Of a stretch of DNA of 35,578 bases, positions 25,560 through 33,569 are shown piece after piece. The notes under the pieces are model-generated. The model had not been told where the DNA came from. It made no database searches and was given only the letters and a program-made list of their open reading frames with translations. Origin of the DNA: Syntrophaceae bacterium CG2_30_49_12 (GTDB taxonomy: Bacteria > Desulfobacterota > Syntrophia > Syntrophales > CG2-30-49-12); the NCBI GenBank assembly GCA_001873675.1, contig MNZP01000152.1:1-35578 (forward strand), written 5' to 3'. The position numbers and the translations under genes are program-made. Position 1 is the stretch's first letter. Each line of letters starts with the position of its first letter.

Positions 25560-26315
25560 ATGAGACTTGAAGGAAGGGTTGCTATTGTCACTGGCGCTGC
25601 AGGGGCAGGTATCGGTCAGGGTGTATCCTGGGCTTTGGCCAGGGAGGGGGCAAATGTTGTAGTTAGTGATGCCCATCCCAAGAGGCCATTTCAGGTAGCA
25701 GAAGATATTAAGTCTGAAACGGGGCGAGAGGCCCTGGGTATTGTGTGTGATGTAACAAAGAATGAAGAGATAACCAATATGGTTAAGGAAACACTGGATA
25801 AGTTCGGAAGGATAGACATCCTGGTGAACAATGCCGGTGGAAATAAACTTCAGCAGGTAGTTGATATGGATGAAGAGGTGTGGGATTTCGTTATAAACGT
25901 TAATCTTAAGTCTACCTTTCTGTGCTGTAAAGCGGTCCTTCCCACGATGATTAAACAGAAGTATGGAAGAATTGTCAACCTTTCGTCTTCCATATTTTTA
26001 GTCGGTTCTAAGGATGGTGAGGCCCATTACACGGCAGCGAAGGCGGGTATTGTCGGGTTTACGAGGGCTTTATGTAGAGAGGTGGGCGAACATAATATTA
26101 CGGTAAACGCTATCGCACCAGGGCTGATAATGAACGAGTTTCTCCTCAGAATTTATCCCAAAGAGTATTTCGACGATTTTGAAAAAAACGTTCCTCTCGG
26201 AAGAAGTGGAAAGCCTTCGGACATAGCCGGTGCTGTGTTATTTCTCGTCACCGATGAGGGGAGTTATATGACCGGCCAGACGCTTTCTGTAAGTGGCGGG
26301 TGGACCACATATTAA
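25560..26315 (+). CDS. Short-chain dehydrogenase/reductase (SDR)
   Basis: The 251-residue NAD(P)-dependent oxidoreductase is a classical SDR: cofactor-binding TGAAGAGIG at 11-19, NNAGG at 90-94, Ser in LSSS at 141-144 and the catalytic Tyr157/Lys161 (YTAAK), with a C-terminal SVSGGWTTY. ATG 25560 follows AAGGAGGCAAGAG; the frame is open back to 25476 but those codons lie in the insertion-sequence end. Asp37 after the second strand (VVVSDAHP) favours NAD. Substrate unknown; being upstream of the BcrC/BcrB-like genes on the same strand, it might oxidise or reduce a hydroxyacyl or alicyclic CoA ester. Confidence 0.9.
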   Translation: MRLEGRVAIVTGAAGAGIGQGVSWALAREGANVVVSDAHPKRPFQVAEDIKSETGREALGIVCDVTKNEEITNMVKETLDKFGRIDILVNNAGGNKLQQVVDMDEEVWDFVINVNLKSTFLCCKAVLPTMIKQKYGRIVNLSSSIFLVGSKDGEAHYTAAKAGIVGFTRALCREVGEHNITVNAIAPGLIMNEFLLRIYPKEYFDDFEKNVPLGRSGKPSDIAGAVLFLVTDEGSYMTGQTLSVSGGWTTY

Positions 26316-26363
26316 AAACATCCGGGGCAAATCCTATTTAACCTGGTAGAGTCTGTCCGACAA

Positions 26364-26440
26364 CGTCATTCCGAGGCATTAGCCGAGGAATCTTGAATTT
26401 GCAACTAACTGTATTTATAAGATTCTTCACTTCGTTCAGG
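26364..26440. repeat. Degenerate inverted repeat (GAGGAATCTT type)
   Basis: GAGGAATCTT at 26385-26394 and AAGATTCTTC at 26419-26428 are inverted (9 of 10), inside a stretch beginning CGTCATTCCGAGGC, the start of a common genomic repeat in deltaproteobacteria from memory. Noncoding, between the SDR gene and the BcrC-like gene. Confidence 0.5.
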
Positions 26441-26442
26441 TA

Positions 26443-26547
26443 AATATTCGGTTAACCCGTTAACCCGTTAGCCGGTTTGCCAGTTAGTCCGGTTAGCAGA
26501 TTGGTAACAATAAACCGGTTAACCGGCCAACGGGTTAACTGAATATT
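26443..26547. repeat. GTTAACC-rich inverted repeat element
   Basis: A 105-bp element begins AATATTCGGTTAACCCGTT and ends AACGGGTTAACTGAATATT, inverted ends that differ at one base. The inside holds tandem and inverted GTTAACC/GGTTAGC units. It stands upstream of the BcrC-like gene, 46 bp before its start, so it will be in that gene's leader if transcribed from the SDR side. Confidence 0.7.
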
Positions 26548-26593
26548 ACTAAATAACTTTAGGCACTTAAAAGGTAGGAGAAAGGAGAGCAGT

Positions 26594-27736
26594 ATGGAAA
26601 AGGTATTGAGTAAGATTGGAGAGGTCACATCAGATCCTTACGCCTATGTTGCTGGACTCAAGGAGCGTAAGAATAAGAAGATTATTGGATGCTTCCCCAT
26701 GCACGTTCCGGAAGAGATAGTCCATGCAGCCGATTTGATTCCTGTCGTCATATGGAGAGGCAACGAACCGGTAACATGGGGACATGCTCATGTACCACCG
26801 TATGATTGTGGTATTACAAGAAGCTTCGTTGATGATGCAGTGAGAGGAAAACTGGATTTTATGGATGGGCTGGTCTTCCATGTAAGACAATGCCTGCAGG
26901 CGGGAGAGTTTCCCTTTATTATGGAGAGGCATTTTAAGCCTGCCTACCAAAAGATTCTATACCTTCCTGCCATCTATCCCGGCAATGCCACGAGGGATTT
27001 TGCACTAAAGGAAATGGAATCTTTCAAGACATCGTTAGAAGACTTCACCGGCAAAAAGATCAGCGATGACATCCTCAAGAAGAGTATTGAAATATATAAT
27101 AAGAACCGCAGCCTTATGGAAAAGATCTATGAAATGCGGCGGGAAAAACCGGAGATCTTGAAGGCAAAAGAGGTCATGCAGATAGTATGGTCAAGCATGT
27201 TGATGCCCAAAGAAGACCACAACGAATTGCTGACAGAGCTTATTTCTGGGATGGGAAAAAAGACGGTGGAAGCCAAAAAAGAAAGGATTAAGGTTATCCT
27301 CGTTGGCTGTCTCTGCCAGACCCTTCAATTTGACATCCTTGACCTGATAGAAGATCTGGGAATGATTGTCCCTGACGATGATCTCTACATCGGTTCAAGA
27401 TACTTTGCAAATAAAGTAAAGCTGGAGGGTAATCCCATGGAGGCCCTTGTGGATCGCTATCTTACCAAAAGCCCTCTCTGTCCGACCAAGGGAGTCTGGG
27501 ATATCCATTGGGGTGATGAGGCTATAAAGAAGATGAAGGATAACAATGCCAGGGGTATCATCAGCATCCTCGTAAAATACTGTCCTCCTCACGCATGTTA
27601 TTATCCTGACTTTAGAAGCAAGATGGAGAAAGAGGGGGTACATGAAACAATGATACAGATGGAACACGAGATCATGACTCTGGAAGGGATAAAAACCAGG
27701 TTGCAGTCATTTGCAGAGATGATAGGAGGTGTATAA
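26594..27736 (+). CDS. BcrC/HgdB-type 2-hydroxyacyl-CoA dehydratase/benzoyl-CoA reductase subunit
   Basis: The 380-residue protein is in the 2-hydroxyacyl-CoA dehydratase family (HgdB, FldC, BcrC, BadD). Family marks are GCFPMHVPEEIVHAADLIPV at 32-51, a Cys at 72 in YDCGITRS, Cys at 100 and Cys330 in ISILVKYCPPHACYYPDF, the positions of the three [4Fe-4S] ligands of the family. The ribosome binding site AAAGGAGAG precedes ATG 26594, and its TAA stop shares one base with the ATG of the next gene. Family members do radical chemistry that needs an ATP-dependent activator (HgdC or BcrAD type), not found here. Whether the substrate is aromatic or a 2-hydroxyacyl-CoA cannot be decided. Confidence 0.8.
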   Translation: MEKVLSKIGEVTSDPYAYVAGLKERKNKKIIGCFPMHVPEEIVHAADLIPVVIWRGNEPVTWGHAHVPPYDCGITRSFVDDAVRGKLDFMDGLVFHVRQCLQAGEFPFIMERHFKPAYQKILYLPAIYPGNATRDFALKEMESFKTSLEDFTGKKISDDILKKSIEIYNKNRSLMEKIYEMRREKPEILKAKEVMQIVWSSMLMPKEDHNELLTELISGMGKKTVEAKKERIKVILVGCLCQTLQFDILDLIEDLGMIVPDDDLYIGSRYFANKVKLEGNPMEALVDRYLTKSPLCPTKGVWDIHWGDEAIKKMKDNNARGIISILVKYCPPHACYYPDFRSKMEKEGVHETMIQMEHEIMTLEGIKTRLQSFAEMIGGV

Positions 27737-28995
27737 TGGATGTGCAATATAAAGTAAACAGGCTTAAAACAACGAATGAGATCAGGCCGTTGGTAGATAA
27801 ACACTGGGCTGACCTGAGAACAGCCAAGGAAAGAGGAGAGATGGTGGCATGGGCATCGGGCCCCACATTCATATTCGCTTATGCAATGGGCATGAAATGT
27901 CACTTTATGGCCGGTTATGCCGCATACTGCGGCGGCATAGGGGCAGGAGAAGAGGTGTTAAAGGTGGCAGAGATGGCGGGAGACCTTCCTGAAACATGCT
28001 CCTATCATCGGCTTCACATGGGGATGGGCGAAGCGGTAGCCAGAGGGATACCAATAAATCCACAGGCAATACTTCCCATGCCTGATTTGATGATAGCGGG
28101 TCGCCTCTGCCCGGAGATGTCCCATTATGCTGAAGGGCTTCATCGAAGATTTGGAGTTCGAGTTTTGCCTATTGATCTTCCCGCTGTTTTCAATGTAGAA
28201 GACATGCCCCGAATAAAAGAATTTGTTTACAGGCAATTTAAAGAGGTTGTTATACCGACTTTTGAAGATGTATGCGGAAGGCCCTTCGATTATGATCGAA
28301 TGAGTGAGATATTAAGAATACTCAAAAAAGTAGCCACCCTCAGAAATCAGTGTTGGGAATTTTTTAAGGACAAACCCTCTCGTTGGACACTCTGGGACTA
28401 TGGTGTAAGTATTGCGCCTGTTTTCTATTTGATGGGAAATCCGGCGGGTATTGCCTATTACGAAAGACTCCTTAACGAGTTACAAGAGCGGAGAGAAAAG
28501 AATATCCCTGCAGTAGCCCCGGATGGAGAGAAATACCGGTTATACTGGGACGGGTGGCTTCCCTGGGCATTTTTAGGCAAATTTATGCGCAAATTTATCC
28601 CTCATGGCGCCGTTTGCCTCTGCGGAAGATATCCCTGGGAGTTTTTCCCCCATCCGGAACTGATTGACCCTGAACATCCTGTTGAGACCTGGGCAGATCT
28701 ATATTATGGGATGGAAAGTCATCTGATTTATACCTTCTCCCCTAAGGGAACAATAGACTTGATAGGTAAGTTGATTGAGGACTACTCCCTTGACGGACTC
28801 ATCATGTTTTCCTCCAAAACATGCAGGATAATGAACCTCGCCCAACCGGATGTAATAGATGTGTTGGATAAAAAGTACGGGGTTCCTGGAGTAATTGTTG
28901 AAGGAGACATGATTGATTCAGCTATGATTTCAGATAATCAGATAGAGACAAGGCTTCAGGCGTTATACGAAATGATAGATTCAAGAAGGAGGTAA
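27736..28995 (+). CDS. BcrB/HgdA-type 2-hydroxyacyl-CoA dehydratase/benzoyl-CoA reductase subunit
   Basis: The 419-residue partner is also of the dehydratase/reductase family, closer to BcrB/BadE. Marks are YAAYCGGIGAGEEVLKVAEM around 61-80, LPETCSYHRLHMG with Cys88, GRLCPEM with Cys125, KTCRIMNL with Cys363 and the C-terminal EGDMIDSAMISDNQIETRLQ at 389-408. Cys88, 125 and 363 are the likely cluster ligands. AGGAGG lies just before ATG 27736, which overlaps the previous stop (TAATG), so both subunits are made together as a likely heterodimer. An AAGGAGG site lies in its last codons and serves the next gene. Confidence 0.82.
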   Translation: MDVQYKVNRLKTTNEIRPLVDKHWADLRTAKERGEMVAWASGPTFIFAYAMGMKCHFMAGYAAYCGGIGAGEEVLKVAEMAGDLPETCSYHRLHMGMGEAVARGIPINPQAILPMPDLMIAGRLCPEMSHYAEGLHRRFGVRVLPIDLPAVFNVEDMPRIKEFVYRQFKEVVIPTFEDVCGRPFDYDRMSEILRILKKVATLRNQCWEFFKDKPSRWTLWDYGVSIAPVFYLMGNPAGIAYYERLLNELQERREKNIPAVAPDGEKYRLYWDGWLPWAFLGKFMRKFIPHGAVCLCGRYPWEFFPHPELIDPEHPVETWADLYYGMESHLIYTFSPKGTIDLIGKLIEDYSLDGLIMFSSKTCRIMNLAQPDVIDVLDKKYGVPGVIVEGDMIDSAMISDNQIETRLQALYEMIDSRRR

Positions 28996-29024
28996 GACTG
29001 AAAGCTGTTGTTCCGGGCGCCAAA

Positions 29025-30974
29025 ATGGCAGAGAAAGAAAAATATAGAAGCTGGGTCGAGGTAGACCTGGACAATTTCAACCACAACTGGGATGAGATAA
29101 AGAGGCTGGTCGGCCGGGAGGTCAAGATCCTCCAGGTAGTCAAAGCAGACGCCTATGGTCACGGGGCAATTGAGATCTCCAATTGCGCCCTGAAAAAAGG
29201 CGCCGCCGTTCTGGGGGTTGCCAATGCCGACGAAGGTGTGCAGCTTCGGATAAGCGGGATCACGGCCCCCATACTGATCCTCAGCCCAGCTACGGACTCT
29301 GAAATCAATGAAATTATTAAGTATAATTTGATACCGTCGGTATCGGATCTTCGCTTCGCCCGACAACTTCAGAAACAATACAAAAAGGCAGGCATCAGGA
29401 CGCCGGTCCATATCGAGGTAGATACAGGGATGGGCAGGGGTGGAACGATGCATCAGGAGGCCTTCTCCACGATTCAGGAAATACTTGGATTTCCCAATAT
29501 CATCGTGGAAGGTATCTTCACCCACCTTGCCGCAAGCGAGGTCATCACCGGCTACAATGAGACGCAGTGGAACCTTTTTAAGGAACTTCTCGACAAGCTG
29601 GAGGCGAATAATATCCACATTCCCATCAAACATATCTCCAACAGTGGCGCCGTCCTGAACTTTCCCCATTTTCATCTCGATATGGTACGCGCCGGCATCA
29701 TGACTTACGGGATCCATCCCTCGCCGGAAACAGAAACAATGGCATCGCTTGCCCCGGTCATGAGTTTCAAGACCAGGGTGGTCCTGATCAAGGAATTCCC
29801 GAGAGGATACAGCATCGGTTACGGCAGATCTTACACCACCCAGAGGAGCGCCACTATCGCCACCATACCGGTCGGATACGGCGACGGATACGGCTTTATT
29901 CTTTCCAATCAAGGAGAGGTCCTGATCAGGGGAGTCCGTGCGCCGATTGTGGGACGTATCTCCATGGATATGTGTACCGCCGATGTCAGTAATATCAGAG
30001 ATTGTCGGATAGGCGATGAGGTTGTCCTGATGGGACGTCAGGGTGAGGAGTGCATTTCTGCCAATGAAATTGCCGAGAGGGTAAAAACCATCAGCTATGA
30101 GATTCTCTGTGCCCTGGGAAAACGGGCGCCACGTATCTTTCTGCAAAAGGGGACAACAGGCGCCATCGAGCCGCGCCTGAGGAGGATATTCATCCCGGAC
30201 GAGGAGAAATCCATCTCCCGGATTGACAACATTATCCGATGCTGTTTCCAGACAAGGGCACAGAATGCAGAGTTTGGCGACGCCATATATTATGAAATGT
30301 TTGAAACCCTTTTCGGCAAAGAAGACCGTCAGTTAGAACTGAGGACCAACTTCAGATACGACATAAATGTCTCAGACCCTACAGGGCAGGAGACGGTAGA
30401 GCCTCTCGCAGGGGATTACTTCAATGTGACCACCCACATCGAGTATACGAAGACCCTGAGAAATCATATATTTATTGTCGGTTGCGCCACAAATAACGAG
30501 CAACTGGCCGCACTTTTCGAGGACAGGCGATGCGAATACCGTTGGCTTCTAAATCACGGTGGCGATTCCGTTACGGAGAGGTATTTCATGGTTGAGGAGG
30601 TGCGGATTGACAGGCAGAGCATCCCGATTATCAAAAGAGAAAACACGGAAAAGGGTTATGAAGTCTGGTGCGGCGGGGAGCATCTCAGGGGAAAGTTGAA
30701 CAGGCCCGTCAAGGTGGAGATTGAAATCGCCACGAGGAAATCCAAGAAAAACAATGACTTTTCCGTCTATCTCGTGTACCCTACGAGGGGGCTTTCGATA
30801 TCGTTCAACTATGGGGGGACAAAGATCAAGAATGTAAGGGAGGTCAGCTTCTTCGCCGGTAAACACCCCTATCCGGAAATTATCCGGGAAGAAGGAAAAT
30901 TAATCAAGCTGAAAATCAGCGAAAACGAGTGGATATTCCCCAACAGCGGTGTTACCTTTATCTGGGATCTGTGA
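29025..30974 (+). CDS. alr: Alanine racemase with novel C-terminal extension
   Basis: Residues 1-375 are a complete PLP-dependent alanine racemase, supplying D-alanine for peptidoglycan: PLP Lys at 40 (VVKADAYGHG), HLAAS, ISNSGAV, the catalytic Tyr near 266 in GYSIGYGRSYTT, and SMDMCTADV. The remaining 274 residues (376-649) match nothing I recognise. They are mixed, with an aromatic-rich beta-like end (VYLVYPTRGLSISFNYGG; EWIFPNSGVTFIWDL). ATG 29025 has no ribosome binding site; AGGAGG at 28987-28992 stands 5 bases before CTG 28998, which is in frame and could be the true start. It follows the BcrB-like gene by 29 bp. Confidence 0.85.
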   Translation: MAEKEKYRSWVEVDLDNFNHNWDEIKRLVGREVKILQVVKADAYGHGAIEISNCALKKGAAVLGVANADEGVQLRISGITAPILILSPATDSEINEIIKYNLIPSVSDLRFARQLQKQYKKAGIRTPVHIEVDTGMGRGGTMHQEAFSTIQEILGFPNIIVEGIFTHLAASEVITGYNETQWNLFKELLDKLEANNIHIPIKHISNSGAVLNFPHFHLDMVRAGIMTYGIHPSPETETMASLAPVMSFKTRVVLIKEFPRGYSIGYGRSYTTQRSATIATIPVGYGDGYGFILSNQGEVLIRGVRAPIVGRISMDMCTADVSNIRDCRIGDEVVLMGRQGEECISANEIAERVKTISYEILCALGKRAPRIFLQKGTTGAIEPRLRRIFIPDEEKSISRIDNIIRCCFQTRAQNAEFGDAIYYEMFETLFGKEDRQLELRTNFRYDINVSDPTGQETVEPLAGDYFNVTTHIEYTKTLRNHIFIVGCATNNEQLAALFEDRRCEYRWLLNHGGDSVTERYFMVEEVRIDRQSIPIIKRENTEKGYEVWCGGEHLRGKLNRPVKVEIEIATRKSKKNNDFSVYLVYPTRGLSISFNYGGTKIKNVREVSFFAGKHPYPEIIREEGKLIKLKISENEWIFPNSGVTFIWDL

Positions 30975-30979
30975 TCGTA

Positions 30980-31102
30980 ATACCATTTCGCTTTCTTTGG
31001 CTAACTTTGTTGGCTTCGTCGTCGGCGCCCTCGACGTATTAGTAATACGCCTGCGGCGACTCCTCCTTGCCGCCGCGTTATCCTTTGAAAGCGAAATGGT
31101 AT
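30980..31102. repeat. 123-bp hairpin (MITE-like) repeat, copy 3
   Basis: In the same orientation as copy 1 and 122 of 123 bases identical; the difference is C31028 for T1644. It starts 5 bp after the racemase stop and lies 38 bp before the hydratase gene, so it may be a late insertion between genes of one cluster, or a hairpin that separates their expression. Confidence 0.92.
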
Positions 31103-31140
31103 AAGATGGACAAAAGTGCATACTGAAAGGAATTTAAGAA

Positions 31141-32061
31141 ATGGAGATTCAATTAGAGACTGTTGTTTACGAAGCAAAGGACATGGTAGCCAGGATCAAG
31201 ATAAATCGCCCGGAGGCAAAAAACAGTTTAAACATGCAACTGATGAAAGATCTGTGCACCGCCCTGGAGGAGGCTGAGAAAGACCCCGGGGTTGGAGTAG
31301 TAGTGATTACGGGAAGCGGTGATAAGTTTTTCTGTCCCGGCCTTGATCTGAACTGGGCAAAGTCCCTCTTCAACAATACCCATGATGTCTGGGTTATGAA
31401 CAATCAATATGCCCGCATAATTTATAATATAAGATACATCGGGAAGCCCGTTATTACGAGGATAAACGGGATAACCGCCGGTGGAGGTTGTGAGATTCTT
31501 ATTGCCAGCGACCTTTCCATCGCTGCAGAACATGCCAAATTCCAGCAGGGTGAAGGGGGGGTAGGGGCTGTAGCAAGCTATGCAACCCAGTCGCTTACCC
31601 CTATCATAGGTGACAGGAGGACAAGATGGTTTCTATTTACCGATGAGATCATAGATGCAAAGACCGCTCTTGAATACGGCCTGATCAATAAAGTGGTCTC
31701 CTATGAAGATCTGGACAGAGAAGTGGACAATCTCTGCCAGACTCTCCTGAGTAAAGCCCCATGGTCTCTGAGGTTCACCAAAGATCAGATTAATGTGTGG
31801 TTTGATATGGTTTCTCATACCCTGCGCCAGGGGAACGACTTCTGGAGCTTACAGTCAGCAACCCCCGAACCCCTGGAGGGTATCGGTTCTTTCCTGGAAA
31901 AGAGGACTCCGGAACATATTAAATTAAGGGAAAAAACGGCGAAAGGTCAGTCCCATACCTTTCTCTGGGGGCCTCCCACAAAAACATGTCCGAAGTGTAA
32001 AACGGCACATCTGCCTGAAGAATTCTCCTTCTGTGGTAAATGTGGGGCCAGAGTAGAATAA
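31141..32061 (+). CDS. Enoyl-CoA hydratase/isomerase (crotonase) with C-terminal zinc ribbon
   Basis: Residues 1-about 235 form a crotonase fold acting on CoA esters: oxyanion-hole segments FFCPGLDL (63-70) and GITAGGGCEI (110-119), and IAAEHAKFQQGEGGVGAV where crotonases hold their glutamates. The usual second Glu region (GAGGTQRL) is replaced by ASYATQSL, so the reaction may not be ordinary hydration. Residues 283-301 hold a zinc ribbon, CPKC-x11-CGKC. This tail is not usual in hydratases. AAGGAATTTAAGAA precedes ATG 31141. It is downstream of the Bcr-like genes and racemase on the same strand, separated by hairpin repeat copy 3. Confidence 0.85.
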   Translation: MEIQLETVVYEAKDMVARIKINRPEAKNSLNMQLMKDLCTALEEAEKDPGVGVVVITGSGDKFFCPGLDLNWAKSLFNNTHDVWVMNNQYARIIYNIRYIGKPVITRINGITAGGGCEILIASDLSIAAEHAKFQQGEGGVGAVASYATQSLTPIIGDRRTRWFLFTDEIIDAKTALEYGLINKVVSYEDLDREVDNLCQTLLSKAPWSLRFTKDQINVWFDMVSHTLRQGNDFWSLQSATPEPLEGIGSFLEKRTPEHIKLREKTAKGQSHTFLWGPPTKTCPKCKTAHLPEEFSFCGKCGARVE

Positions 32062-32106
32062 TCGGTTAAAACATCAGTCGTCAGTCATCAATAAAAAAAA
32101 CAGCCG

Positions 32107-32613
32107 ATGCGTAAAAGAACTCACTATACAAAACTCCAGAGATTGGAAGATGTCCTCCAGGCGACCCTGAAAAGGCGGAAAATCTTCCTGAATTTTGAGG
32201 ATAAACGTTTCCTTCCCGTATGGAATAAGGCTGTGGGGCCGCAGATCGCGGCCCAGAGCCGCCCCGGCAACTTGAAGGGAGAAACCCTTTTCGTCAAGGT
32301 CTCCAACTCCGTATGGATGCAACAGCTTCATTTCCTGAAAGAGGAGATTATCGGAAAGATGAATCAAGCGTTAGGAGGGGCAAAGATAAAAAATATCTAC
32401 TTCTCCATCGGTGAGATCCCCCCGGCGCCGCTGAAAGGAGAAGAAAAACAGCCCTTTTTCATGGCATCACATCTCTTAAACGATAGAGACAGGAAACTGA
32501 TTGAAGAAAGTATCGCCTCTCTACCGGATCAGGAACTGAGGGAGATACTGAAAAGGATGATGACCAAAGAGATCAGTCGGCGGAGATTCATGGAAAATCA
32601 GAAACATCCTTAA
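32107..32613 (+). CDS. DciA-like (DUF721) protein
   Basis: The 168-residue protein belongs to the DUF721/DciA family, whose best-known members help load the replicative helicase. It shows LQRLEDVLQATLKRR, FLPVWNKAVGPQIAAQSRPG and LFVKVSNSVWMQQLHFLKEE, in the usual order. The C-terminal part, from about 105, is helical and charged. Start ATG 32107 has no clear ribosome binding site. It ends in a 26-bp overlap with the convergent methyltransferase gene. Confidence 0.78.
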   Translation: MRKRTHYTKLQRLEDVLQATLKRRKIFLNFEDKRFLPVWNKAVGPQIAAQSRPGNLKGETLFVKVSNSVWMQQLHFLKEEIIGKMNQALGGAKIKNIYFSIGEIPPAPLKGEEKQPFFMASHLLNDRDRKLIEESIASLPDQELREILKRMMTKEISRRRFMENQKHP

Positions 32614-33388
32614 AGAGGCGGTTCATTGCCTCCGAGTAACTGCCGTCTTCTTCATAGATGACAAGAGGAGGAAGTACCTCCAGTTCTTCTCCCGCCCCCT
32701 TAATCCCCTCTACGAGGATGAACTCCCCCCGCGAGAAGCGGTTTGAATGCACCAACCGTAATCTTTTGGGCTCCAGATGGGCCGTCCTCATCTGAAAGAG
32801 GAGTTCCACCATCCTAACGGCCGGGTAGATGGTGTACGCGCTCCCTGATTCTTTTAAGACGTACCCTACCGCCCTCAGAAAATCATTTAGGGAACCTTTG
32901 ATCTCATGCCTGGCCACAGCCTTCTGGTAATCGGGATTAATTCTCCCGGAACCCTGCCTTCTATAGGGAGGATTGAAAATCGCCGCATCGAACGACTGTG
33001 GAGCGAAAAGGAACTCTATCTTCCTTATGTCTCCCTGGCGAATACTGATCTTATCCTCCAGGTTGTTCATCTCCACGCTTCGCCTGGCCATGTCAACCAG
33101 TTCTTCCTGGATTTCAACGCCAACTATTTTCCCATATTCCCATCGCCTGGCCATGATCAAGGAGATAATCCCACTGCCGGCTCCCATGTCGAGGACATCT
33201 TCTCCTTCTTTCAAACGGACAGAATGGGCCAAGAGAAGGGCATCGAGGGAAAACCGGTACCCTTTTTCTTTCTGAATTATCCTGAGCTGTCCCCCCAGGA
33301 TCCCATCTACGGTTTCCCCTTTCAGGGCTGTGAAGGGGGCGCCTTTAGACCTGTCTCCTGCGATCTCCTGCCGGGTCGTTCTGATCAC
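32588..33388 (-). CDS. TrmN6-like tRNA1(Val) adenine N6-methyltransferase
   Basis: The 266-residue SAM-dependent methyltransferase has the GAGSG motif in LDMGAGSGIISL, the acidic end of strand 2 (VGVEIQEEL) and the NPPY catalytic motif (FNPPYRRQGSGR), typical of the YfiC/TrmN6 group that modifies A37 of tRNA-Val. The GTG start at 33388 follows AGGAAAGG. Its 3' end overlaps the DciA-like gene. Assignment to tRNA rather than another adenine or glutamine substrate is by motif and layout only. Confidence 0.78.
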   Translation of the reverse strand: MIRTTRQEIAGDRSKGAPFTALKGETVDGILGGQLRIIQKEKGYRFSLDALLLAHSVRLKEGEDVLDMGAGSGIISLIMARRWEYGKIVGVEIQEELVDMARRSVEMNNLEDKISIRQGDIRKIEFLFAPQSFDAAIFNPPYRRQGSGRINPDYQKAVARHEIKGSLNDFLRAVGYVLKESGSAYTIYPAVRMVELLFQMRTAHLEPKRLRLVHSNRFSRGEFILVEGIKGAGEELEVLPPLVIYEEDGSYSEAMNRLFKDVSDFP

Positions 33389-33457
33389 GATGCTGCCTTT
33401 CCTATAAATCCATCAGCTTCAGGCGCTTTCCGCTTTGCCGCATCCGTTAAGAGGATA

Positions 33458-33569
33458 GTAACTATTCAGGTTCAAAGTTCCGGGGTTCACGGTTCAAGGT
33501 TAAGACAAGAAAATCAAAGACATAGAACCGTGAACCGTGAACCGTGAACCTGACAACCTGGGTAGTTAC
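33458..33569. repeat. Heptamer-containing inverted repeat element, copy B
   Basis: This copy begins GTAACTATTCAGGTTCAAAG and ends AACCTGACAACCTGGGTAGTTAC, matching copy A (15143-15285) in opposite orientation. Inside are GGTTCACGGTTC and tandem AACCGTG heptamers. The DUF1015 stop codon (33566-33568) is inside its last bases. Confidence 0.75.

Noticed and set aside
28956..30146. A 396-codon open frame on the minus strand
   Set aside because: It lies wholly opposite the alanine racemase, whose motifs are clear, and its own product has no recognisable motifs.
25560..31000. A complete benzoyl-CoA reductase operon
   Set aside because: The BcrA/BcrD-type ATPase subunits and ferredoxin are absent, and the two subunits may equally be a 2-hydroxyacyl-CoA dehydratase.
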